DNA of 64,000 nt from contig QVOM02000042.1 of NCBI GenBank assembly GCA_003586115.2, positions 38,488,898 to 38,552,897 of the forward strand, in the 5' to 3' direction. The position numbers and the translations under genes were made by a program. Below are positions 9,190-21,640 of this stretch, piece after piece. A model generated the notes under the pieces. That model saw only the letters and a program-made list of their open reading frames with translations, was not told the DNA's origin and searched no databases. Positions within the stretch are counted from its first letter, which is position 1. Every line of letters starts with the position of its first letter. Origin of the DNA: Salvator merianae (taxonomy: Eukaryota > Chordata > Lepidosauria > Squamata > Teiidae).

Positions 9190-10682
9190 GCTTATTTAGT
9201 AGCTCAGTGGGTGATTGTTTACCCATTGTTTTGCTCTGAATGGTTTGGGAACTCTTCTCAGCTGAAGGACTGGAAGGGCAAGCCTAAACTATTCATGAAG
9301 AGAGCTGAACTCTGTGTATGGTCAGGAACTATAAGTGCTTCCTGATTGATTGCTGTGCATCCCTAGTGGTGATCTTGTAAATTCTCAGAGTTTTGATTTT
9401 AAATTCTCATTTGAGTTCAAGGGAGAAATGGCATTGCTCCCATACAGTTTTATTTTCCTTTTCATTAAAATCCCTTTTCTTCTTGCTCTTTCTATAGAAC
9501 AAATGATTTCTAAAACCCCAAGTTTTGCTGGGATTGCCCCAAATGCAGTCCTCCTTTTTCCTTTCTTTCTTTCTTTTTTTTCTTTCCCCATTATTTACTC
9601 TATAGTATAGAATAGATCAACACGTGTTCCGGGTCGTAGCTGGAATCAGTGCACCATTGGACAATTGGATCTCTGCAATGAAAGGTGTAGCAGCTGTTTG
9701 AAGATTTTACTACAGTTGTGTCTATATGCAGAACTGTTAACCTGAAAAAGACTGTGAGCTGAGCCAACAATCTGCAAAGAACTGAGAACTTTTCTACTGT
9801 GAGTTTAGCCAAAGACTTGATGCCAGTATCTGAACAAGGCAAAGGACTGTAGAACTTGGAACTTTTCTATGCTATGAACATTGCTACCTTGTTATAAGAA
9901 ATTTCATGCCAACATCTGGAACTGTGAAACAAGGAACTGTTAGCTTGTTGAGAACTTTGAACTGAGACTCTTGCATATGGATACAGAAGACAGAAGACCC
10001 TGGATCAAGTTGCCAAGTCAACTGTTGCTTTCTATATGTTATTGATATTTTTCTAATGCATTTGTTATATATTGTTGCCAGTTGTTGCATTTGTATTGTT
10101 ATGAATTATTATGTATACTGATTTTTGCTTTGGTGCCTGACTCCTATTGAAGGAGATCATTCCCAGCATTGAAACAGTTGCATTATGATATATGATTGTT
10201 ATTTGAAATGTTTTGATTATGATTATGCTTAATTTTCTTTACTTGCTTTCATCTTTATATCTTTCCCTTTCCTTTCCCCAGTTGGTACATGATTTTAGGA
10301 TTGTTTTTTGTTTTTGTTTTTCTTTTATAGGAACATTTATTAGATTATATCACTGGGCAAGTTAGGGAGCTCAAGATCCATAGTACCAAACATTAAGAAG
10401 TCAAGAGATGTTTTTACTGAGAGCAAATATTTTAGCATTGCCATAGATATGGAGAAAGCAGTCTTTCTGAGAGTTCTCTTGTTTGAATTTTGAATTCTGA
10501 ATTTGGTTCTACATTCAATTGTGATTTTATTCACTGGACAAATATTTGCCTTAATCTTAAACTGGAATTGCATTAAGAAAACCTCGGAGAACATCCCCCA
10601 AAAGTTACAGTTCGGGCCTATAAAGCCTTATCGAGTATAAAGTTTTATGTCTAGACAAAAATACTGGGAGTATTTTGTCTAG
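9190..10682 (+). other. Non-coding 3' interior of the ERV-like element
   Basis: About 1.5 kb between the last open frame and the purine tract. It holds several pyrimidine tracts ending in AG (near 9497, 10281 and 10330) that look like splice acceptors. It also holds a region at 9725-9970 with repeated gaact-containing phrases (gaactgt, gaactgag, gaactttt). Frames are closed and no envelope protein is recognisable. This could be a decayed env, an RNA-export or packaging region, or filler replacing pol. Confidence 0.5.
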
Positions 10683-10694
10683 AACGGGGGGAAT
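10683..10694 (+). promoter_or_regulatory. Polypurine tract of the ERV-like element
   Basis: The run aacggggggaat lies directly before the tgtagcc start of the 3' LTR, as expected for the plus-strand primer. Confidence 0.75.
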
Positions 10695-11837
10695 TGTAGC
10701 CATGAGACATTATTATATGCAAATGGATATGGACCTTATGAAATATAACTATAAATACAGAATCTGACCAGAATCCCTGGACTCTGTAGAAACTGATTTT
10801 CTCTGCTTATCTCTTGAATAAGTTAACCTGGCTGCTCAGAGAAGCTCAGGAAATTACTCATTAATAGTTAACAAAAGGTTGGGCAACTATTTGGCAATCA
10901 AAACTACACCATTGTTCAAATCTACACCTAGAGAACTTCTCATTAAGAATGTAAATAGCAACATTTAAGCTAATCAACCAGAGTAGTTATCTGTCTATCT
11001 GTCTACGTGAAAAAGCACATGTTTGCTCTGCCAAAATAAGTTTCCTCCTTTTTCTATTTGGGAAAAAGAATATAAAAAGTTCAGGTTTTTACTATTAGGA
11101 AGTTAAGTTAAGTTAAGTTAAGTTAAGTTAAGTTAAGTTAAGTTAAGTTAGGAGAAGAGAGGAGTTAGCAGGAGCTGAGGACAGAGGAGAAGACATTATG
11201 GAGCAGAAGAAGAAGAAAGCATCTCAGCGCCATGTTTACCTTCACTAAGAGCTGTTTTTGCTTCTAAAGGAGTAAGGGTTGTGGAGCCGTGCCTACATCC
11301 CATTCTCTGATTTTTCATGCATTTTTGCCTGCAAGAGACCCATGCATCTTTTTCCCCAGATTGTCCTTTTTGCCATAATGAAGTTTCATCTGGAGAAGAC
11401 TACAGATGCTGAGAGTCATCCCTTAGTGCTGAGGACATTCTTTAGTCTTCATTGCTAGCTTCTTCCAGACTATCTCTCTCTTTCTCTCCCCCCCCCCCAC
11501 CTCTTTTACACACACTAAATAGGTCTCCTTACTTAGTCTGGAGCCAAGCCTTTTTCTTTTTGCTTTCCAAATGCCAAACTACCTATCCTACCTATGAAAC
11601 AGGCTGATTCTAACAAATTACTTTGTTTATGGCTATTTCTTTGGATTTCAATCTTTTTGCTGGGTTATAATAAAAGATGCACCATTCTTTTCAAGGACTA
11701 CCTCCCCTTTATTTGCATTTCCTATGTCAATTTAGCGTTATTAAAACCAGAACCAAAATATCGATCCCTACAAAGGTCTAATATCTGGGCAGAAGCTAAT
11801 TTCCCCGAAATATCTTCCCAGAGCTCGGCCTTTAACA
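10695..11837 (+). repeat. 3' LTR of the ERV-like element
   Basis: This 1143-bp copy is nearly identical to the 5' LTR apart from about a dozen substitutions, small length changes in the C run near 11490, and a missing block of about 156 bp. The TATA-like box (about 11070), aagtt10 array (11100-11149) and aataaa (11669-11674) are retained. The missing block lies between short direct repeats, consistent with slippage or recombination. Confidence 0.93.
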
Positions 11838-11954
11838 AGGCCCCTACTGCTTCCCTCTTCCATGGATATGAAGGGGCAAATGTCCTTCAAGGCATTTTAA
11901 TGAAAAAATTTAGTCACTTAAATTGATGGTTGATTAATCAAGTGGAACCTACCT

Positions 11955-12013
11955 ACCTTCCTTCCTTCCTTCCTTCCTTCCTTCCTTCCTTCCTTTCTTC
12001 CTTCCTTCTTTCC
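11955..12013 (+). repeat. (TTCC)n microsatellite
   Basis: Pyrimidine tetramer array with a few ttt interruptions, starting about 115 bp after the LTR element. Confidence 0.93.
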
Positions 12014-15000
12014 ATGGAATCAATATATGGTTTTATTGTACAAAGTACTTCTATTGCTTGATTTTTGGTATGAATGATAAGCCCAGGAATACTTTATTGA
12101 TTTGAGCTTGGCTTTGAGAGATGTTCTTGCCTCTGTTGATAAGAGGGTGGGACAGAAATTTGAAGGACAAATATAAATAAAAACCCAGTTAACTGGCATC
12201 CAGAGAGAATTGGATCTGCTGGCTGCATGTAAATTTCATTTGAACTGAACTGCATTTCCATTAGACTAGTGTCAGATAAACAGGATTTTACTGTATACCT
12301 GCTGAATCAAAGTGTGATTTGCTGCATGTTATGACTATTGAAAGTGAGCAGTGAGTCACCTCGCAGACCTTCTGCTGTTATCCTGGCCACCAGCACTACT
12401 ACCTTCAACACTTTACACTAAACAATAACCAACAATACCTTAGCACTGCATTGGGTACAACTTTGAAAAATTAAATGTGGGAGAAGAGAAACAGCACAAG
12501 ATGACAAATATGCCACAGGGTGTGTCTCTTCTTAGATGAAGGGGTGCCTTCCAAAAGGGCTGAGCCACTGTGTGTCCATGAGGAACTTCATATTGAAGCT
12601 CACCTCCACCACAGAGGATGTGATCATCATGGTAGGCATCTTCTGTTGCAAGGAGCAATTTCCTTATCTTAGCAAAATGTCTTGTTTGCTGCATTATCAG
12701 GCTCCAAAATGTAAAGACAGAGATAATCAATGATACCCAGGAGCCTCCCTTCCAGCCTGTTCCATGCTGAAGTGGAAATACAGCCTCAGTTCCACCTAAG
12801 CATATTGATTAATTGAACAAGACATGCAGATCATCAGTTTGGACATCACAACCAAGAAGCTGCTACCCTGCTTCCACCCTCAAAGGCTATAAATTTAGAA
12901 TTAACTTTTTCTGGATTAATCCCCAACATTGTAACAATAGAGGGTTATCCTTCCCCTCCCCTTAAAAAGAAAACTCATGAAACTAGACATTTTCATTTTA
13001 GATGACTTCATAAAACACTCATTTGAAATACTGAGTACAAGATAGACACATAACTAATACTAGGGCTAGTTTTCTGATGAAACTCATAAGAATTCATTGG
13101 ATTCATGGATTCGCTAAAGAATGAGCTAGGAGAGATGATAATGATACTGTAAAACTTATGTGATGGTTTCCTTGTCTAACACTGTGAACAGACCACAAAC
13201 ATAAGAGAAGTAAACAGAATTCATGGCAGATAATTCATTACAAAATCCATTGTAGGTCTGCCAAGTGGCAGGGAACTGGAATTGCTATTTTGTATATTCT
13301 GTTTATGGCATTTCTGGTGCAGTATCCTATACTATCCAAAATTACTGTAGGGAAATGAAGTCTGTTTAATAGTGATATGCATTTGCTGGCTTATTCAGAT
13401 ACATAAAATATTGTATGCCTGTTTTTACTGCATACTTGCTTATGTGACAAACTTTCAGGATACACCTGCAACACACCTGCAAATAATTGAGATACTGCAG
13501 TCAAGTACCATATTATAATTAATTTATTGAAATATTGTACTGTATTAACTTACACTCATATATTCCCAGTGTAATTATAGGACAACATCTGCACTAAAAT
13601 CTGTGCATAGAATACAGTCATTTTAGTAATGCATGTCAAAGAATTTATATTGAGTGCACAGTATTTGTGACACCAATGAGTCTCAGCTCACCTCAGGGAG
13701 GTCCCTGGTCTGAGGAACATCAGGAACTCCAACTGGATTAGCAGAGTTTGTGTTTCCAGTTGCTCAGTCAGAGCCTGAACTATCCAGAGTATGTCACATG
13801 TGAGCTGCTGGTGGGATGGAAGGCATTGTGAATAAATGTCACATGCCTTATGGTGGCTCCCAGCCCTGGAAACTGCACTGCTGTTCTTGCATCAATCTGG
13901 AAGGCTCCAGAAACCAGTCATTTTCAGTCCAGTGTGAATGTGGTTCAGTTAGAAACTGGGTCAGTAAATCACCTCCTAACCTATCCACATGGAGGAAGGG
14001 AGGTGAATTAGGGGCTGACAACCATCCCCAGAGTTATTAGCCCAGCCTTACTGGTGGGTCAACTTCTAGAGCAGCTGGGATGACTCAGGAGCTAGTTAAA
14101 GTGTGGGCATGTAAATGCCCTGCCCATGGGCATCCAGATGTTTGGATGTCCAGTTTGGATACCCTGTTCTTTGGTCAACTGAAAGCACCCTAGGGTATCT
14201 GTGTGGACATAGCCTATATTTGTTTATAAAGCAGGGACTAGTTTTAAATGGGTAATTCCAACAACCCAACGCTAAATGCACTGTGCATAATATTTAATGG
14301 TATGTTGTTGCTTTTGTATGTGTTGACATTTTAGTTAAGATGTTGTAGTCTCTTATTATTTTATGGTCATTAGCCATCCAGGTCTCCTGAAGTATAAGCA
14401 ATGTGCACAAGAAGTATAAGCAATGTGCACAGTCCAGTCCTGTCAGAAAAGAGGGTAAAATCTTGAGGCAAGCCTAAGCCATTGCCTTCTCTGGCACTAC
14501 TCCTGTGATGGCGTGATGGGTACTTCCAGTTATTTTGATGGTGCAAGATACCTGGAGGTGTGCAAGTGTCAACCATTGCACTTGTACAGTGGGCATCTTG
14601 GGCATTTTTTTTTCTTCCCACACATGCATGGGAACCATTTTCTTCAAAACAGAGCCTGTAAGCAAGATAAGGTAAGTCATTATCACTATTTTGGTAAAAC
14701 CCAGGTTGGGAGTTGATTTTCCTGAAATAGCAATATGCTGGGATTTCACCCCTGTATCCCAGGGTTATGTTGGGATTGGCACAAATATGAGTGGCAATCC
14801 CAATATAGCTCTGGGATAATCCTGAGCTTAAGCCCTCTTTAAACACAGCCAAAGAAATCCACAGCACCATTTGGATACAGCACCTTTTTGCTCTGTATCT
14901 CATATTGGCACCATATCCCAGTCCGTCATTTCATCCAGTCTGGGGGTGGGGGGGACTTCCATGCTAGCATGTGGGAAGCAAGCCCTTATTCTGGAATATA

Positions 15001-16798
15001 TTTTGGAATTAACATAAGTGTGGAAAGGGACAAAGAAGCTTGCATGATAGCCCAAGATTTACTGATGTCCTTGAGAACTTCTGAGCTTTCCTCAAGCCTA
15101 AAGTGCAGGCAGTTGAACAAAGGAATCAGAAATAATTTCCACATATATGGAAATGGCATAAACTTGCTTCCATCATTTTATCATTTACTGAATTGTAGAG
15201 GATCCATTTTCAATGTATTAGATACCTAATTTACCCTGCTGCCAGAAACAAGCAAGAAATCTTCATTTAGGATGTTTGCTGGTCAGAAAAGCAAGTTTTG
15301 GGGAGGGCTTTCAGGTTCCAAAAACTGATGACCTTTACAACATAGAATCTCTGTCTGCATCCAAATTTCTCCTTTTTTACTGGCTCCAATAGCATGTGCC
15401 CCAGGAGTTGGAGCAGAGGCAAGATCTATGTCAGACATGTGCCAGACACTTCACTAAGGTTTCCACTCATCAGTAGAAGATTCCTATGAGGGAACTTTGC
15501 TCACCACAGCATAAATCCTGCCCAACCTGTTTTCACTACAGAGAAAACATGGGCTTCATTCACACACAATTAAAAAGAAAAGGAAAAGGGTGTCCCTGAG
15601 GTGACTTCAAGATGGCTTCCAAGACATTTGGAGGGGGGATTATTTACACTCTGGTCTAACTTTCACCCTCATATGAACATTCTGAGTTGGAAAAGATGGA
15701 TTAGGATGGGTTGAGAGCATGAACACCACACCCTACTATCTCTAAGGCACTTTTGAGACATTTCTTTTGCTATGTCCAATAGTTGACCATGTGTGGTGAA
15801 CTTTTTGTCGAAACTTAGTGAAAAGCTGTCCAGGTGAGACTCAAGCCCACTCACTCACCTCTTTCCCCTTGGCTATCCACACAGGGAGAAATGAGTCAAC
15901 CTTTTCAATATACCCTAAAAGGATTATAGTAAAGGTATGTTGAGGTAATGAGAAGACTGATTGGTCCAAATTCATATAGATGCACATAGAAATGTTGCAA
16001 TATTCTTAGGAAAACATCAATGCTTTTATCCAGATTTTTTGTGTTGTATTTTTATTTTGGTGATTCAAGCATGGCTCAATTTGTTGATTTACATGTTCTT
16101 ATATTTATATATATATCACCTTAAATTTGAAAGCTAGGTGATTTCATTATGAGTTAGAAGAAGGAAGACGAGGAGGGGCTGTGATTAAACTAATCATCAC
16201 TCATAGCTGTCTTCCATGGAAATGATAGAATCTTGTCTGATTTATGAATTATAGAACTATTCATTCTTTTTATGCTGGAAGGTTAAAGCTGGTTATAATG
16301 GAAGGCAATAGGATCATCATGACAGGACTGAAAAAGGTACTAATGAAATCAAAAGTACCTTGGGCTTGTATAAAGCTTTTCAGGAGCTTCTTGAGACAAT
16401 TAATCATGAATTACATTTGAGCCAGATTTTATGAGCAGCTAAGAACACGGCTAAACTGTACTCCTTTCCACTGCAGGTAGAGGATATCATGCTTCAGTTT
16501 TTTTCCATAAAGACACCCCCCCCCCCATATTTTTTAATCATGATTAACTACCTCTCAGGCAGATGGGTGCCAGCCTAGCATGAGCTGTATACATACACAG
16601 AATATCCTGTGTCTGGAAGTAGCAATGAAGGGCTAATCAAACATGCAGTTCCTTGCCCATACTCGAAAGTAGTGCTCTCTACATGTAGTTGTTGGAAACA
16701 AATCCCTTGCCACTTCCTTTAATATGCACCTGCTCATTTGACTACAAAAGCAAAACAGTAACAAAATTCTCCTTGAGTGTATGCATAATGAACTTGAC
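12014..16798. other. Unassigned non-coding region
   Basis: No gene is recognised across 4.8 kb. The segment near 12140-12185 (gggtgggacagaaatttgaaggacaaatataaataaaa) resembles a SINE tail. 13670-14270 and 14380-14940 contain short palindromic phrases typical of decayed DNA transposons but no clear ends. The longest minus-strand open frame (14370-14903) has no protein-like pattern and is rejected. Confidence 0.4.
14389..14432 (+). repeat. Tandem duplication of about 21 bp
   Basis: The unit gaagtataagcaatgtgcac is present twice in tandem. It is probably a recent local slippage or repair event. Confidence 0.85.
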
Positions 16799-16801
16799 TT
16801 A

Positions 16802-17147
16802 GGCCCTTTCTGCACTTATCTGTTGTTGATCCAGATCAGTGGGTCTGGATTGCTGCACCCCCATACCTCTGAAGGCCTGCCTTGGGGTCTCTGGGTGGTG
16901 CTTTTCAGTGGCGTACTATGGTGTGCTGCTGAAAAACAACCCTGGTACTCCTGAACATGGAGCTGTGCCCTCTGCATGCCTCCTGTGTTCTGAATCAGGA
17001 CTGCTGGTCCCTCTGGTACACCCAATTATTTGAGTTTACAAGAGATCTGGATTAAAGCCTCCCTTAATCCTGATATCACTTTGTTTTGTGGGGGATGTGG
17101 CCTCATATCAGCACAATTACAGATTGGGGGTCCGTGCAGAAAGGCCC
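16802..17147. mobile_element. TIR element, GGCCCTTTCTGCAC group, with TTA duplication
   Basis: It begins ggccctttctgcac and ends gtgcagaaaggccc, with tta on both sides (16799-16801 and 17148-17150). At 346 bp it has no coding capacity. TTA target duplication and GGCC ends fit PIF/Harbinger-type MITEs. Confidence 0.7.
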
Positions 17148-17289
17148 TTATTTTCTGGGGACTGACTTACGTTTAGAGTGATGGAATTCTCTTGGTTTGT
17201 GGTGCACATCACAGAGACACATATCGGTGAGTGAACAATATACATTATCTTTTTTGTGCCCTGTAATCCTGGGCATGTGCTTAACAATT

Positions 17290-17645
17290 GTATATTAGCA
17301 TATACAATATAAGAGAGAGAGCAGCAGCAGCTGCCGGCTTTAAGCCCGGGTGTTTGTGGCCTATGCAAAGTGTGCCATGGCTGTTCATGGGGCCTCTGGG
17401 CCTCTGTACTGCCACAGCAGGCAGCAGTATGGAGTTCTGGAGTCCCTGCGAATGGCCATGGTGTGCTTCAGGCAGGGCGCAAACACCCAGGCTTAAAGCC
17501 GCCAGCTGCTGCTGCTCAAAGCTCAGCAGCACTGTCATGCAGTTAGCACTGTTCCAGATCACAATGTGCCATGATCTCAACTAGCATGCCTTGCTGATCC
17601 AGACCCACTGATCCCAATCATGGCATAGTAGTGCAAAAAGGCCCT
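17290..17645. mobile_element. Foldback/TIR element with palindromic core
   Basis: The left arm contains gcagcagctgccggcttta and cccgggtgtttgtggcc; the right arm contains gcgcaaacacccaggctt and aaagccgccagctgctgctg, so the core folds on itself. The right end (ccagacccactgatccc to gtgcaaaaaggccc) is an inverted copy of the left end of the element at 16802. It may be a separate copy, or part of one composite 16802-17645 element. Its left boundary is not clear. Confidence 0.55.
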
Positions 17646-20639
17646 TTGTTTTTTCATTCCAAATACCAAAGTCCTCAAGTACGCATACAAATCTGAATCA
17701 CCCTTTTCTCTCATGCATTTGGATGCCAATTTAGCCACATCTGCTGATCTCCTGGCCCCAGAATTACCTATAAGCAATGCATGTGGTCAATCTGTGGTCA
17801 AATCAGCAGAGTGCAAAATTTGTTCAAGATGTTTCATGCCTTGATGACCTTATTCTACCTGCTGGATTGCCAACCCAGTCAGGCCTGCATGGATCATTGA
17901 TAATCTATAAGCTGTGGTCAGCCTCCTTAAAAAAAAAAGAAAAAAAAAGTACCCTTATTTCTCTCCCTTTCAACTATCCATAATTGCCCACATATAAGAT
18001 CTGGCTTATTTCTGTAATGGTGATATGTAATGGAGATACGTGATGCACTCATCTCAACTGCAGCTAAGGAATTGAAGAACAAGATCTGCAAGTGAAAGAT
18101 TTGTTTAAGTGCACTTAGCCTGTGTTTCCATTATGCAGTAAAGGCATCTTAATCAGCCCTTCTGGGCAGCCGGTCTTCACCGGGAAAAATTGAATGTGGC
18201 CTCACTTAAGGTGCCTTTGTGGTACAGTGGAGATGCAACCTCAGTCCACCTCTGAGTAGAGGTAAAGGCATTTTGAGGAGTGGAGCCTTGTCTCAGAGGC
18301 AGGAGGTTCATACACCTGGTGCCTATTGCTTCACTAACTTCAATTTTTCAAAGTTTCTGCCCAGGGCCATTAAGCAATATGGAGGAAAACGGGCCCAGAA
18401 GTCAGCCATTTTATGTGTATCACTTAATGGTCCCAGCTGTAAGTTGCCTGTGTCATCACTGTCAGTCCATGAGGTGACAGAAGAGAAGTTCAAGAGCTGC
18501 AAGCATCTTCCAGAGTGGGTTATCGGCCGGGAGATCATAGCAGTGATGGGACCACTGTTTTGAGTTAAGGGCTCTTTATTGCCCTCTGCTGTAGAAGCAC
18601 TTATGGTAGGTAGATGAGTGCAGTCCATGGCAATGACGCAATTGTCCTTTGCACTGACTGTAACATAAGGAGCAGGGACATATAGATTCTGCTCCCTTAT
18701 GGTACAGCCAGGATGCCGTACAGGTACTTTGTGGATCCTATATCAATATGGCTACACTTGCAAAAAGCCCAAATGCAGCTCCATCACCAGAAGTCTTTTC
18801 TACTGGCAGAAGCATGCTCGTGAGAGCTACAGCTTATGCCCAGCAGTACTCTTTCTGGAAATGCTAAACAAACAAAACAAACAAACAAACAAAAAGACCC
18901 AGTGTGCTAGAGTGGGTTTCCTGCAGCCACCACTGCTTGGAAAGTGCAGCATTGCCAGAAGTGCCATCGGCCAGCCAGGTGACCATCAATACGTTTTTCC
19001 AGTGGCACAGGCAGTAGATTCTAAAGCAATTAGGAAAAGTGAAAGCATATGATCCTGTGATATGTGTGCTGTCTGCACTCTGTCACAGAGATGTAGAAAG
19101 ACACAGGAGGCGGAAGTATGGGATTTCACACTCTCCAAGCACTTTGCAGCACTCTTTGCCTCTTTGTCGGCTCAGCAATGGAGTCATCAAGGCGAATTTG
19201 CGACTGTAAAGCATGCAGTGCAGCACTAGAATGTCACACACCATGCTTCAGTGACAGAGCAGTGACAGTTCATTGTGACAGATCCCAGGAGGTACCTATT
19301 GCTTCATAGTGGGTCAACACTGCTTCCATTGACTGTCTAATCAAATCCTAAAAAGTGCAAATACTCCGTTTCCTTACTATCTCACATCTTCTGTTCTTAC
19401 AGTTATGCATTTTTATTTTGCTGCTGTTTCATTACCCTTTTTAAAGATTTGAATATAATTCCCCCAGGTAATACACAGGTTTTTTTGTTTCTACAAACTG
19501 TGTATAAAGGGCAGTTGTTTTTAATATAGAACCAGGGGTTAAAGGAAGCATACGTAAAGTCCATTGACTACGGGTGCATTCAGACATAGTTAAATGGCAA
19601 ATCTGAAGTGGAGACACCATACATTTTACTGCTGCATGTGCTTTACCTCTCCTTGAAGCCTTGGAAGCCTTGTCTCTTCCTTGTACAGAAAATATAAGAC
19701 CAAGGGTGTCTCATTCTTTCAGTTGCATTGGATAGCGAGCTTCATAAGCAGAAAGGAAGGAAATCTAGCCAATTCCAGCACTGGAACAAATGCTGCCAGC
19801 TAGTGACCAATTAGGGCCACAGAAACCCTGGTAGGAGATAACCAATGAATGGCGAGCACTTGTTAGGGAGTCTTTGCCAAACTTCAAACCAAAGGAACAG
19901 CAACATCTCAAAATATGAGGTAAGCTTATTCTTTTAACTGTTTGAATGCCTTTTTCAACGACTTTTGTTTGCTAAGCATATCTAGTGTAATTTGAACAAT
20001 TTGCATACCAGCAGTTTCAAAATAAACTTGGAACAGGTTCTATTTGTACTGGCGCACCTCTGCATGGGTTTTCTGCCCATACCAGACCCTCATTTGCTGA
20101 AATTTGTGATTCTCGACCTAAAATATGGGCAATGAATATATACAATTTTGGCCATTAACAAGTGGTATAAACCCCAGATATGTCCCACAGGTCAGCCACA
20201 TCAGAAACTGAAAGAAAAGAAGACCAAATGGCATTCATTTTCATATCCTGGTCTTCAGAATGGTTGAAACTGTTCCTGCAATAAGCAAAATCAGGTAGTC
20301 AATTTTGGCACTGTGCTGTACTTAAAAATGTCTCTCTGTCCCAGGAACTTAACCAAGCAAACGCACCTGCAAAGCTGAAAATTACCATTTTAAAGATTAT
20401 CTGCTTCCCCCCCCCCCCCCCATGCATGTGTACTAAACTGACAACTGGCTTGAGATTAAAAACAAACCATCATTTCTGCCATTACAGGGCCTGTGCAAAT
20501 TCAGGACAGATGTGAAAGTGCAGAATTGCACAACCCTTTGGTCTGATGAAGCAAGTATATACCTATTTAGAATTCAGCACATTTAACTTGAAATTTTCAC
20601 AGCCTTATGATCTTGATTTTTCAGTGAATTGGAATGATT
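17646..20639. other. Unassigned non-coding region
   Basis: No gene is recognised. It includes an A-rich tract at 17927-17949 and a 15-base C run near 20407. 18160-18640 and 18700-19310 are GC-richer and could be old DNA-transposon copies, but I find no matching ends. Confidence 0.4.
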
Positions 20640-21640
20640 CACATAAGGGTGAAATCCATTGTTAATAAAGGAGAATTGAGACGATGAGAGCTTGCCTTGG
20701 GGAGCAGAATCTAATGACCAATCATATAGGTTATATGTAGTGGCTTTTAAAAGATGTTTCACCTGATAACAGACACCTCAAGTTTGTTGCAGTTAACCAA
20801 TTTTTCCTTTCATCTCCAGGTAATTAAAATGCCCCTATTCTTTAAGACATAAGTCAAGGACATTTGAGAAGCACAATAATTCTTGGTGACTAACCTTCAA
20901 GACAATTTCTTCACAACAGTGAAGAGGCTTGGCAAAGAATCTTATAGACTGAGAAAAGAATTTAATGGGCTCTTAACCCTTTTGAATTGAGGTTCATGAT
21001 GTGGAATTAGGAAACAGAGCAGCTACTTAAGTGTGATTTGTTCCTTTTTTTCATCCTCTTCTTCTTCCCCCTCATGAAAATGTGTAACAAGTAAAGTCAT
21101 GCATTTAAAAATGCTTCTTTAAAAAGAATTCATTGAAGCCATTATTTTTCAAGTAGATTCATTTGCACATCTTCTCAGAAAAATGAAGCAAAAACCCCAC
21201 AAAATTTTCTCTGGTGCAACTCCATTGAGGGAGAAATAACATATTTACACAAGAAATGGCACTATCTCATTAGCCTCATTAATGTCTGTCTACAAGACAA
21301 ATATATATTTATTTTAGCTATATCAGGAAATTTCTATCCAAATCAATATAATTTTCGTGTGGACTGATAGCTCCCCAAACTTTTAAACAAGTTAATTTTA
21401 AATTAACAAAGGTTAATGTGATGCCTAAGCTTTATTCAATAGTTACTAAGGCATTTTATGCTAATTAAATATGCTTTCTGTAGTCATTATATGAAGAAAC
21501 AATGAAGCTTTAAAGGCTTCTGTAATCCAAACCCTTCTTGCAGCAAGTTCCTAATTTGCCCAATTTAATGTAATGATTATGGGAATTAGACAAATAAATA
21601 TGTCATAGAATCTATCTTCTGATGAACCTTGACCCACAGT
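20640..21640. other. AT-rich single-copy-looking stretch, possible conserved non-coding element
   Basis: This kilobase lacks microsatellites and recognisable transposons. It is dense in homeodomain/POU-like cores such as ttatgctaattaaatatgc (about 21457), gttaattttaaattaac (about 21390) and several taatta or attaat words. That texture is typical of developmental enhancers but also of plain AT-rich DNA. This is inference only. Confidence 0.25.

Larger units (their letters stand above)
3952..11841 (+). mobile_element. Endogenous retrovirus-like LTR element lacking a visible pol
   Basis: Two long near-identical repeats (3956-5254 and 10695-11837) begin tgtagccatg and end ttaaca, with 4-bp direct repeats aggc at 3952-3955 and 11838-11841. 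A primer-binding-like site follows the left LTR and a purine tract precedes the right one, so the orientation is plus. The interior holds a gag-like frame (5486-7483) and a second unknown frame (7484-9189, with an assembly gap). About 1.5 kb of AT-rich non-coding DNA follows. No RT (YxDD), RNase H, integrase (DD35E, HHCC) or Env signature is visible, and 490 unknown bases could not hold a pol gene. It therefore looks non-autonomous. LTR differences of about a dozen substitutions in 1140 bp indicate a fairly recent insertion. Confidence 0.9.

Noticed and set aside
3300..12013. GAAG array upstream and TTCC array downstream as possible long inverted repeats bounding the LTR element
   Set aside because: They are complementary in unit only, lie at unequal distances (about 580 and 115 bp) from the LTRs, and the true ends are fixed by the aggc duplication.
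14370..14903. 177-codon minus-strand frame
   Set aside because: Cys/His-rich but without ordered motifs, splice context or homology that I recognise. It overlaps palindromic repeat-like sequence.
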